Assembly (NCBI GenBank): GCA_003562555.1
Contig: PWUO01000035.1
Location: forward strand, 1-10,119
Direction: 5' to 3'
From: Dehalococcoidia bacterium
GTDB lineage: Bacteria > Chloroflexota > Dehalococcoidia > GIF9 > AB-539-J10
DNA: 10,119 nt
In this document: positions 1 to 6,279 of the stretch, piece after piece
Layout of the letters: each line of letters begins with the position of its first letter
Numbering within the stretch: the stretch's first letter is position 1
Program-made: the position numbers and the translations under genes
The notes under the pieces: model-generated
Databases searched by the model: none
What the model was told of the DNA's origin: nothing
What the model saw: the letters and a program-made list of their open reading frames with translations, nothing else

Positions 1-399
1 GGCATTATCGGAGGAGGCGTGCTCCTCTGGATGGGCCTGGGCCTGCTGAGAACGAAGCCGCAGGCATTTGAGCAACGTCGTGAGGTCGCGGGAGGATGCG
101 TGCTGGCCGGTTTGACGACGACTGTCGCAAACCCGTACTGGTTCGTGTGGTGGGCCACGGTTGGAGCTGCCCTCGTGGTCAGCGCCGGTGCCTGGGGATG
201 GCTCGGACTGGTGGCATTCGCACTGACACACTGGCTTTGTGACCTGGGGTGGCTCTCATTTCTCTCGTGGGGCGTGTTCACTTCCAGGCGAATCTGGACA
301 CCAACCGTCTACAGAATAGTGCTGGCCGTCTGTGGTGGCGTGCTGCTGGGATTCGGCGTCTACTTCATCGTGAGTGGTGCCGGACAGGCGTTCGTCTGA
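1..399 (+). CDS. LysE/RhtB-family amino-acid exporter, C-terminal part (5' truncated)
   Basis: The reading frame is open from base 1 and ends with TGA at 397-399, giving 132 visible residues; the start lies upstream of the window. The visible part is very hydrophobic, with about three membrane segments (roughly residues 45-62, 66-90 and 108-128). Two features typical of the LysE/RhtB family are present: a Gly-rich stretch leading into W-M-G-L-G-L-L-R near residues 4-17, and an Asn-Pro-Tyr (N44-P45-Y46) followed by Trp-rich membrane sequence. Members are about 200 residues long, so roughly the last two thirds is here. The family exports amino acids or related small molecules across the inner membrane; the substrate cannot be told. 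Another small exporter of similar topology is possible but less likely. Confidence 0.8.
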   Translation, partial: GIIGGGVLLWMGLGLLRTKPQAFEQRREVAGGCVLAGLTTTVANPYWFVWWATVGAALVVSAGAWGWLGLVAFALTHWLCDLGWLSFLSWGVFTSRRIWTPTVYRIVLAVCGGVLLGFGVYFIVSGAGQAFV

Positions 400-409
400 C
401 TGTGGCTCC

Positions 410-426
410 CTGTGGCGTCGCCGCAG
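410..426 (+). terminator. Short hairpin after the LysE-type gene
   Basis: A 7-bp stem (one G-T wobble) with a 3-base loop starts 10 bases after the exporter's stop codon: CTGTGGC pairs with GCCGCAG. No T-run follows, so it would be at best a weak or non-canonical terminator. A chance hairpin in GC-rich DNA is a real alternative. Confidence 0.3.
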
Positions 427-475
427 GTAGTCCGTCGTCACCTTCCCTCCGCTCACGCGAAAGATTCATCCCGTG

Positions 476-507
476 TTGACAGGGCCTTCACATTCTGTTG
501 CTATGAT
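476..507 (+). promoter_or_regulatory. Probable extended -10 promoter of the HtrA-type protease gene
   Basis: A perfect extended -10 element, TGCTATGAT, occupies 499-507. A perfect -35 hexamer TTGACA lies at 476-481. The spacing between hexamers is 20 bases, longer than the optimal 17, so the extended -10 probably does most of the work. Transcription would begin near 513-515, which leaves a leader of about 46-48 bases before the ATG at 561. It would also make the ATG at 519 a poor start, because no ribosome binding site could precede it. Confidence 0.6.
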
Positions 508-549
508 GACCTGTAACGATGAGTGCTCGGTGGTACGGCCTCCGGGTCC

Positions 550-556
550 AGGAGGT
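550..556 (+). promoter_or_regulatory. Ribosome binding site selecting ATG 561
   Basis: AGGAGGT lies 4 bases before the ATG at 561, in frame with and downstream of another ATG at 519. It favours the shorter protein, whose N terminus is a clean lipoprotein signal peptide. Confidence 0.7.
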
Positions 557-560
557 GTGG

Positions 561-1670
561 ATGAAGCGGACTGGCGGAATTTGGCGATGGTATGCAGCTG
601 TCTCTCTTGTCGCCCTGGTGCTTATGTCGGGGTGCGCGCCCTTCCTGCCCGGACCTGCAACGACGGAACCTGCCCCGACCCCAGAGGTCGAGACGAACAG
701 GGATGTCTACGTTCCGATTCCCGTCAGTGGCGGGCAGGAGCTTCGCAGTGTCGCTGATGTTGTGGCAAAGGTCAAGCCATCGGTGGTGTCGATATCCACG
801 GAAATCACCACGTACGATGTGTTCAATCGGCCGTGGACGCAGCAGGCTGCGGGTTCCGGTTGGATTATTCGAGAGGATGGGTGCATCGTCACGAACAGCC
901 ACGTCATTGAGGACGCAACCCGCGTCGCCGTCATGCTCGATGATGGAAGGGTCTTCGAGGCGCAGGCTGTCTACAAGGATGATTGGACCGACCTTGCGGT
1001 GCTGAAGATCGATGCGGACGGACTTCCCGTGGCGGCAGTGGGAGACTCATCGAAACTGCGCATTGGCGATCCGCTGGTGGCCATTGGCAATTCACTTGGA
1101 ATGGGCATCAGTGCCACAGCCGGCATCGCAAGTGCCGTGGGAGTATCTCTCGCCGCATCACCGGGGCAGACCCTTCTGGATTTGCTGCAGACGGATGCGG
1201 CCATCAATCCGGGGAACAGCGGTGGCCCACTGGTGAACTCGGCTGGCGAGGTAGTGGGTATCAACAGCATCAAGATCGCACAGATTGGTGTTGAGGGGAT
1301 GGGCTATGCCATCAGCATCAACCAGGCGATGCCGGTCATCTACGATCTCATCGAGCATGGCACGGTAGTGCGTGCCTGGCTTGGCGTTGGGCTCTACAGC
1401 GTCAACGCGTCGATTGCAACGCGCTATGATCTTCGTGTGGATTCGGGAGTGCTGATCACCGAGGTGGTCGAGGGGAGTCCTGCGGAGCGCGCCGGGTTGG
1501 AGCCCGGGGACGTCATCGTCGAGTTCGCAACTGCGGGCATACGCAATACTCACGACTTCACACGTGCTATCCATGGCCTGCAGGTTGGGAACGACGTCGG
1601 CATAGTCTTCTGGAGGGGGGATGAGCGGATGACGACCTTCGCCAGGCTTGAGTCAACCCCGACGGGATGA
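561..1670 (+). CDS. HtrA/DegP-family serine protease, lipoprotein, single PDZ domain
   Basis: A 369-residue trypsin-like protease that should act outside the cytoplasmic membrane on misfolded or signalling proteins. The N terminus is a lipoprotein signal: basic start, hydrophobic stretch at residues 10-22, then lipobox L-M-S-G-C with the acylated Cys at 25. A Pro-rich linker follows. The protease domain (about 68-258) has the full triad: His114 in T-N-S-H-V-I, Asp144 in W-T-D-L-A-V, and Ser220 in N-P-G-N-S-G-G-P-L. One PDZ domain fills about 270-365. Family members are usually anchored by a membrane helix or are free in the periplasm, so lipid anchoring is a less common form. The start at 561 is chosen over 519 because of its ribosome binding site, the promoter position and the signal peptide. 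It appears to be a single-gene unit, followed by a strong hairpin. Confidence 0.93.
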   Translation: MKRTGGIWRWYAAVSLVALVLMSGCAPFLPGPATTEPAPTPEVETNRDVYVPIPVSGGQELRSVADVVAKVKPSVVSISTEITTYDVFNRPWTQQAAGSGWIIREDGCIVTNSHVIEDATRVAVMLDDGRVFEAQAVYKDDWTDLAVLKIDADGLPVAAVGDSSKLRIGDPLVAIGNSLGMGISATAGIASAVGVSLAASPGQTLLDLLQTDAAINPGNSGGPLVNSAGEVVGINSIKIAQIGVEGMGYAISINQAMPVIYDLIEHGTVVRAWLGVGLYSVNASIATRYDLRVDSGVLITEVVEGSPAERAGLEPGDVIVEFATAGIRNTHDFTRAIHGLQVGNDVGIVFWRGDERMTTFARLESTPTG

Positions 1671-1687
1671 GACGCAACGCATTCATA

Positions 1688-1727
1688 GAGCCCCCTTCAC
1701 GGGCTCGTACTCTGAGTACGAGCCCGT
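1688..1727 (+). terminator. Perfect 14-bp palindrome with competing upstream arm
   Basis: Bases 1699-1712 and 1714-1727 are perfect 14-base inverted complements around a single central T, starting 28 bases after the protease stop codon. No T-run follows. A further GAGCCC at 1688-1693 can pair with GGGCTC at 1701-1706, the 5' arm of the large hairpin, so two exclusive folds are possible. The most likely role is a terminator or RNA 3'-end stabiliser for the protease transcript; a protein-binding palindrome is the alternative. Confidence 0.5.
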
Positions 1728-1821
1728 AGTGCATACTGGCCCACGACGCGCTTCACGACGTATGCAACGGCATGTCTGCGCGGTCTTCCTGCCCTTGCGG
1801 CCTTCCCCAGCGTGTGGTGGT

Positions 1822-1850
1822 TTGCCCCTGCTGACTCAGGGTCATACAAT
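1822..1850 (+). promoter_or_regulatory. Probable sigma70 promoter of the oxidoreductase/ARH operon
   Basis: TTGCCC at 1822-1827 and TACAAT at 1845-1850 are separated by exactly 17 bases. Transcription would begin near 1857, giving a leader of about 26 bases that contains the AGGAGGT ribosome binding site at 1868-1874. Confidence 0.6.
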
Positions 1851-1867
1851 GTCGCAATGAGTGTACG

Positions 1868-1874
1868 AGGAGGT
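1868..1874 (+). promoter_or_regulatory. Ribosome binding site selecting ATG 1883
   Basis: AGGAGGT lies 8 bases before ATG 1883. The in-frame TTG at 1874 overlaps this site and so cannot be the start. Confidence 0.75.
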
Positions 1875-1882
1875 TGTCCATT

Positions 1883-2770
1883 ATGAGGAAGGTGGGAATC
1901 ATCGGTTCCGGAGCGCTTGCGCAGGCGGTGTGCGCGAGACTCCTGGAGTTTGGCGAGCCGGTGCGTATCTGGGGCCCGGATGACAGGATCGTCGCCGAGG
2001 GTGTGAAGGCGGGCGCCGCGCGCGCGTCGACCCCGGCGGAAGTGTCATGCAGCACCGACTTCACCATAGTCGCCGCAGATGACGGTGCCGAGGCTGAGGC
2101 CTGGCACTGTGGCGACCATGGAGTGATGGAGGGCCTCTCCCAGGGGCAGATCGTCATCGACATGACGACGATGTCGCCTGCTCTTGCGGAACGTCTGTCT
2201 CGCGCGTGTCGCGAGGCCGGGGGCATGTTCCTCGATGCACCGGTAAGTGGTGGTGCGCCTGCAGCCCGTACCGGCAACCTCGTCATCATGGTGGGGGGGC
2301 CTGCGGAGGCGTACGACGCGGCGCTGCCCGTGCTCGAACCACTCGGGAGAGTCATCGTGAGGATCGGGGAGACAGGTGCCGGTGCGACGGCGAAGCTGTG
2401 CAGCCAGGTGATGTGCTTCGTCAATCTTTGTGGTGTGTGTGAAGCGTTCACGCTGGGTGCGAAGGCGGGCATCGATCTCAGGAAGCTGTTCAGTGCTGCC
2501 TCCGCCGGGGCCGCTCAGTCGTGGGAACTCGAGAATATGGGGCCAAAGATACTCTCCCGCGACCTGGCGACAGGCTATCCGGTGAGTATCTCGCAGTACG
2601 ACCTCGAACTTGCGCTTGCTGCAGCCCGAAAGGTGAAGGCCTACCTGCCTGCGACGTCGATAGTACACCAGTTGTATCACTCGGTTGAGGCTGAAGGGCT
2701 CACCGACAAGGGGTCCCAGGCGCTCATCCGCGCGCTTGAGAAGATGTCCGACGTGGAGGTCCGCGGCTAG
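1883..2770 (+). CDS. 3-hydroxyisobutyrate dehydrogenase-family NAD(P)-dependent oxidoreductase
   Basis: A 295-residue soluble beta-hydroxyacid dehydrogenase, the usual length for the family. Residues 1-163 form the Rossmann domain, opening with G-I-I-G-S-G-A-L-A; the third glycine of the dinucleotide motif is Ala13. Also visible are D-M-T-T-M-S-P at 93-99, the substrate-binding D-A-P-V-S-G-G at 118-124, and the catalytic lysine Lys171 in G-A-T-A-K-L. The C-terminal domain is helical. Two positions depart from well-known members: the Asn usual three residues after the catalytic Lys is Ser174, and the conserved Lys before D-L in the late K-D-L-x-L-A motif is Tyr239. Family members reduce or oxidise small beta-hydroxyacids such as 3-hydroxyisobutyrate, tartronate semialdehyde or succinic semialdehyde; the substrate here cannot be assigned. 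It is followed after 58 bases by the ADP-ribosylglycohydrolase gene. Confidence 0.88.
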   Translation: MRKVGIIGSGALAQAVCARLLEFGEPVRIWGPDDRIVAEGVKAGAARASTPAEVSCSTDFTIVAADDGAEAEAWHCGDHGVMEGLSQGQIVIDMTTMSPALAERLSRACREAGGMFLDAPVSGGAPAARTGNLVIMVGGPAEAYDAALPVLEPLGRVIVRIGETGAGATAKLCSQVMCFVNLCGVCEAFTLGAKAGIDLRKLFSAASAGAAQSWELENMGPKILSRDLATGYPVSISQYDLELALAAARKVKAYLPATSIVHQLYHSVEAEGLTDKGSQALIRALEKMSDVEVRG

Positions 2771-2771
2771 A

Positions 2772-2805
2772 ACCCGCATCGGCGAGCACCGCACGGTGGG
2801 CGGGT
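2772..2805 (+). promoter_or_regulatory. Possible intra-operon hairpin
   Basis: The 58-base gap between the two genes holds nested inverted repeats: ACCCGC (2772-2777) with GCGGGT (2800-2805), enclosing CACCG (2787-2791) with CGGTG (2794-2798). It could modulate readthrough into, or translation of, the downstream gene. The arms are short and GC-rich, so chance is possible. Confidence 0.3.
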
Positions 2806-2828
2806 GATGCGCAACGCGAGAAGGCGTG

Positions 2829-3851
2829 ATGCAAGGGATGGACGGAGTACGGGGCTTCGACAATGCGCGAGCCAGCCAGTACGAAGGCTGCCTGGTCGGA
2901 CTTGCGCTTGGCGATGCGCTTGGAGCGCCCGTTGAGTTCCTTGATATCGAACAGATACTGACGGAGTACGGCCCCGAAGGCATCTGCGGGCTTGAGCCGT
3001 GGCGGGAGTTTCGGGCGGGGCACTTCACCGATGATACCCAGATGTCGCTCGCCACGGCGCGTGGCTGCATCGATGCGTATCTTTCCCTGAGGCACGGTGA
3101 GTCGTGGCGTCCGGCCCAGGCAGTCTACCACCGCTACCTCTCCTGGCTTCGCAGCCAGGACGTTCCGTACATGAACCGCGCGCCCGGAGCTACGTGCCTG
3201 TGGTCGCTCAGAACAGGGCGGATGGGTACCGTGGAGGCGCCGCTCAACAGCAGAAAGGGCTGCGGCGGAGTGATGCGTGTGGCGCCCGCAGGCCTTGCGT
3301 TTCCTCCTGACCAGGCGTTCCATCACGCGGTTGAGTTCGCGGCAATCACACACGGACATCCGTCCGGCTACCTGCCAGCCGGAGTCCTCGCAAGCCTTAT
3401 CGCGCTCGTGCTCGATGGACGGACGATTGAGGACGGAGTGGACATGGCAGCTTCGATGCTGCGGCGCTGGCCCGGACATGAGGAGACGCTCGCGGGTATC
3501 GAAACGGCGAGGGACCTGGCCGCCGGAGCCGTACCCCCATGTGTCGCCATTCCCCGTCTTGGCGGAGGCTGGGTCGGAGAGGAGGCCCTCGCGATATCCC
3601 TCTACTGTGTGCTTGGCGCCGGCAACGATTGGGAAACGGCAGTGCTTGCCGCAGTCAATCACTCGGGTGATAGCGACTCCACCGGCTGTATCACAGGGGC
3701 ACTACTTGGTGCGTTTCACGGTGTCGAGGCGCTGCCTCAATCGTGGATTGAGCAGCTTGAGAGCGCCTCCGGCATCAGGGCCGTTGCGCAGGACCTCTTT
3801 CGAGTGGTGAGGGAGGGCATGGAGCCACTCGCCGATTATGACGTGCCCTGA
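2829..3851 (+). CDS. ADP-ribosylglycohydrolase (DraG/ARH-like) family protein
   Basis: A 340-residue soluble all-helical hydrolase that removes ADP-ribose from proteins, nucleic acids or small molecules using a binuclear Mg centre. The family signatures are intact. The N-terminal G-C-L-V-G-L-A-L-G-D-A-L-G-A-P begins near residue 20. The metal-binding T-D-D is at 67-69. K-G-C-G-G-V-M-R-V-A-P follows at 143-153, then T-H-G-H-P near 174-178, and the C-terminal metal motif G-D-S-D-S-T-G has Asp281, Asp283 and Ser284. Length and motif spacing match full-length bacterial members, so it is probably active. ATG 2829 is preferred: GAGAAGG ends 4 bases before it, whereas GTG 2826 is too close and ATG 2838 too far. 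The preceding oxidoreductase gene is probably cotranscribed. Whether it acts on protein ADP-ribosylation (DraG, ARH3) or on small molecules is not visible. Confidence 0.9.
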   Translation: MQGMDGVRGFDNARASQYEGCLVGLALGDALGAPVEFLDIEQILTEYGPEGICGLEPWREFRAGHFTDDTQMSLATARGCIDAYLSLRHGESWRPAQAVYHRYLSWLRSQDVPYMNRAPGATCLWSLRTGRMGTVEAPLNSRKGCGGVMRVAPAGLAFPPDQAFHHAVEFAAITHGHPSGYLPAGVLASLIALVLDGRTIEDGVDMAASMLRRWPGHEETLAGIETARDLAAGAVPPCVAIPRLGGGWVGEEALAISLYCVLGAGNDWETAVLAAVNHSGDSDSTGCITGALLGAFHGVEALPQSWIEQLESASGIRAVAQDLFRVVREGMEPLADYDVP

Positions 3852-3878
3852 CCGTTCCAGGCCCACTGGGTCGACCGT

Positions 3879-4850
3879 TCAATCGACGGGTACCGGCACG
3901 GTAGAGAGTATGCGCTCGATGGCCTCGTTGGCGCCAAGTCCGTGCACCAGCGCGGACGTCTCCAGAAGTATGCGGTGAGCCAGGACGTACACCGCCAGTC
4001 GCTTCACATCGTCGGGAAGCACGAAATCTCGGCCGTTCATCGCGGCGAGGGCCTGACAGGTCTGTTGCAGTGCAAGAGTGGCCCTGGGGCTGGCGCCAAG
4101 TCTCAGGCTGGAATCCTCCCGGGTGGCACGACAGACGGAGGTGAGATAGCCCCGCACCGAGTCGTCCACGTACACGCGACGGCACGCGGCCTGCAGTTCC
4201 GACAGTTCCGATGTGGTCACGATGCTCTCCATCACCTCGAGCGGCCTGGCGTCCTGAAACCTGTGCAGTAGGGCAATCTCCTCGTCGGCGGTCGGATAGC
4301 CCATCGGTACCTTGAGGAGGAAGCGGTCCAGTTGTGCCTCCGGCAGCGTAAACGTCCCCTCCAGCTCGATGGGGTTCTGTGTGGCGATGAGCATGAACGG
4401 CCGTGGCAGCGTGATCGTCTCAAGGTCGGCCGTCACCTGTCGCTCCTGCATGCACTCCAGGAAGCATGCCTGGGTTCGGGGTGTTGCCCTGTTGATCTCG
4501 TCGACGAGGACGATGTTCGCGACCACCGGTCCGGGGCGGAACTCGAACTCTCCCGTCTTCTGGTTGAAGAAATGGATGCCGGTGACGTCCGACGGCAGGA
4601 GGTCGGGGGTGCACTGGATGCGACGAAAGGAGCCCCGAACGGAGCGGGCGATGGCTCGTGCCAGCGACGTCTTGCCTACTCCGGGCACGTCCTCCATGAG
4701 AATGTGCCCCTCGCACAGGAGCGCAGCGAAGCACAGGTCGACGATGTCCGCCCTGCCCACTATGACGGTCGCCACGTTCTGCCTGAAACGGTCGGCAACC
4801 TCCTTGATTCGCAGGATTTCCTGCACCGATGTTGTCTGCTCAGGTCTCAT
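3879..4850 (-). CDS. MoxR-family AAA+ ATPase
   Basis: A 323-residue cytoplasmic ATPase of the MoxR/RavA group, thought to act as a chaperone for vWA-like or membrane partners encoded beside it. Walker A is G-V-G-K-T at 57-61, Walker B L-V-D-E-I-N at 115-120, sensor 1 Asn159 in A-T-Q-N-P, the arginine-finger region L-D-R-F at 174-177, and sensor 2 Arg256 in G-A-S-P-R-A. The C-terminal lid fills the rest, so all ATPase motifs are complete. The frame is open upstream to an ATG at 4898, but ATG 4850 is preferred: GAAGGGGAA lies 7 bases before it and the upstream DUF4129 gene ends 4 bases away at 4855. It is the last gene of the DUF58-DUF4129-MoxR operon, whereas MoxR is often first in such clusters. 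It converges with the ARH gene, with 27 bases between the two stops. Confidence 0.95.
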   Translation of the reverse strand: MRPEQTTSVQEILRIKEVADRFRQNVATVIVGRADIVDLCFAALLCEGHILMEDVPGVGKTSLARAIARSVRGSFRRIQCTPDLLPSDVTGIHFFNQKTGEFEFRPGPVVANIVLVDEINRATPRTQACFLECMQERQVTADLETITLPRPFMLIATQNPIELEGTFTLPEAQLDRFLLKVPMGYPTADEEIALLHRFQDARPLEVMESIVTTSELSELQAACRRVYVDDSVRGYLTSVCRATREDSSLRLGASPRATLALQQTCQALAAMNGRDFVLPDDVKRLAVYVLAHRILLETSALVHGLGANEAIERILSTVPVPVD

Positions 4851-4854
4851 CTCA

Positions 4855-6279
4855 TCATTCCCCTTCGGTCGTTGTATCACTTCGTGCAGCGTTTGCACTT
4901 CGCGGCGCCCTTCTGATTCGCCGCAGTGCCTGTGACATCTCGTTCACCGTCTCCAAATCGGGCTCATGTCCGCCGTAACGCGCCCGTGCGTAGATGTCGG
5001 TCACCATTGCGATGTCCGGCGCCGCAACCGGATGCAGACGGGCTAGAAGGGCCTGATACTCGTGCGCCGACTGTGATGCGTCTCGCGTCTGAAGGCGCTT
5101 CCCGGCCCACCGGGTCAGAGTAGTGTACAGGGTGAGCCAGGACTCGTCGCTGCCCGACGACACTCTGCGGAGGAAATGCTGTCCGGCACGGTGAGACAGG
5201 CGCCGTATGCCGTCGCGCAGCCAGAGCAGGAATGCCAGCAGGTCGGCCAACAATCCTGAATCGAGTGATTCCACCTCGACGCCACGCGTGTCGCTGCGCC
5301 GCTTGAGCCAGTCCAGTATCTGTGAGCAGATCATCCAGAGGGCGAACAGCACCGTGCCAATCACGACGACTGTCCATGCGATGAAGAGAATTCGGCGCAA
5401 CGTCGCCGGCCACGGGATGCCGCGATAGAACTCACGCAGTTCGGAATCATCGCCCGCCGCCGGAGGGGGCTCCTCTATCGGGGCGAACTCCGACTCCGGG
5501 ATCAGTGACGCAAGGAACGAGAATGCAGCGCCGACGAGGTGGCCGATGTACCGCAGGGCATCCAGCACGGCATTGAGGAGCGTCGGGGTGACGGCGATGC
5601 TCGCGACAAGTCCGAGGATGGAGACGGTGACGAGCAGTCCCGCTAGAGGGCCGGTGAAGTGTCGGCGGGCAAGCAGCGAGGCTCCCGTATCGTCCTCCCG
5701 GTTGCGGGTGATGGCAACTCCTGCCAGAGACAGGGCGAAGAACGCCAACGCGAGAGGAACATGGTGTCCTGTCGGAGCATCAAGCGCCTGTGCCGCCAGG
5801 AACGCGGCGATGAGCAGTAGCAGTCCGAACTGAAACTCTCCCAGCAGCGTGCTGTGATCAAGCGATCTGCGGGCTGCCCGGCTGCCCAGATACCACGCGA
5901 AGCCGGATCCGAGGAGCAACAGCAGTTCGGCAGGGCGCGTCTCGTAGATGAGGCTGCCGAGTGCCGCGGGAAGCGCGAGGATCCAGTCCGGCTGCGACCA
6001 TGACATGGTTGGATACAGCACGATCTTGCCGGCAAGCATGGCCAGGATCATCCAGAGCACCACGTAGCAGACGAGACGTGTGACGTGGTGAAGAGGCAGA
6101 GTCCTGAGGTGCGTGAACGCGATCGCACCAGCCGGCAGGAACAGGATGATGGTGATCGAGATCGACCGCGCGTCGAGCAGTTCAGTCTCGATAAGCGACG
6201 TCCAAACGTACAGCCAGCATGCCTGCATGGCCAGCAGGACTGCAGGCAACAGCACGCGGCCCATCCCCCGTGTGCTCAT
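4855..6279 (-). CDS. Polytopic membrane protein with C-terminal DUF4129 domain
   Basis: A 474-residue integral membrane protein. About eight hydrophobic segments fill residues 8-260 (for example 8-28, 41-57, 66-88, 115-131, 150-166, 173-190, 212-232, 245-260). A short Pro/Glu-rich loop (261-290) and a further membrane helix (296-318) follow. The cytoplasmic C terminus (about 376-455) carries a DUF4129-like domain ending in D-I-Y-A-R-A-R-Y-G at 428-436. This layout resembles transglutaminase-like TgpA proteins, but the extracytoplasmic transglutaminase core is absent; only the ~35-residue loop sits where it would be. The start ATG overlaps the DUF58 stop in ATGA (6279-6276), implying coupled translation. 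GGAGGGA lies very close upstream, so ATG 6264 is an alternative start. The role is unknown; in such clusters the domain probably works with MoxR and DUF58. Confidence 0.85.
   Translation of the reverse strand: MSTRGMGRVLLPAVLLAMQACWLYVWTSLIETELLDARSISITIILFLPAGAIAFTHLRTLPLHHVTRLVCYVVLWMILAMLAGKIVLYPTMSWSQPDWILALPAALGSLIYETRPAELLLLLGSGFAWYLGSRAARRSLDHSTLLGEFQFGLLLLIAAFLAAQALDAPTGHHVPLALAFFALSLAGVAITRNREDDTGASLLARRHFTGPLAGLLVTVSILGLVASIAVTPTLLNAVLDALRYIGHLVGAAFSFLASLIPESEFAPIEEPPPAAGDDSELREFYRGIPWPATLRRILFIAWTVVVIGTVLFALWMICSQILDWLKRRSDTRGVEVESLDSGLLADLLAFLLWLRDGIRRLSHRAGQHFLRRVSSGSDESWLTLYTTLTRWAGKRLQTRDASQSAHEYQALLARLHPVAAPDIAMVTDIYARARYGGHEPDLETVNEMSQALRRIRRAPRSANAARSDTTTEGE
4858..4866 (-). 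promoter_or_regulatory. Ribosome binding site selecting the MoxR start at 4850
   Basis: On the minus strand GAAGGGGAA runs from 4866 to 4858, 7 bases before ATG 4850 and inside the last codons of the DUF4129 gene. It supports translational coupling and the shorter MoxR start. Confidence 0.6.

Noticed and set aside
2045..3662. Long minus-strand frames of 341 and 312 residues opposite the oxidoreductase and ARH genes.
   Set aside because: Both plus-strand genes have complete family motifs and ribosome binding sites; the minus frames are typical antisense shadows of GC-rich genes.
3852..3878. Possible bidirectional terminator between the convergent ARH and MoxR genes.
   Set aside because: Only a 5-bp stem with an 8-base loop can be drawn, running into the MoxR stop; too weak to support.
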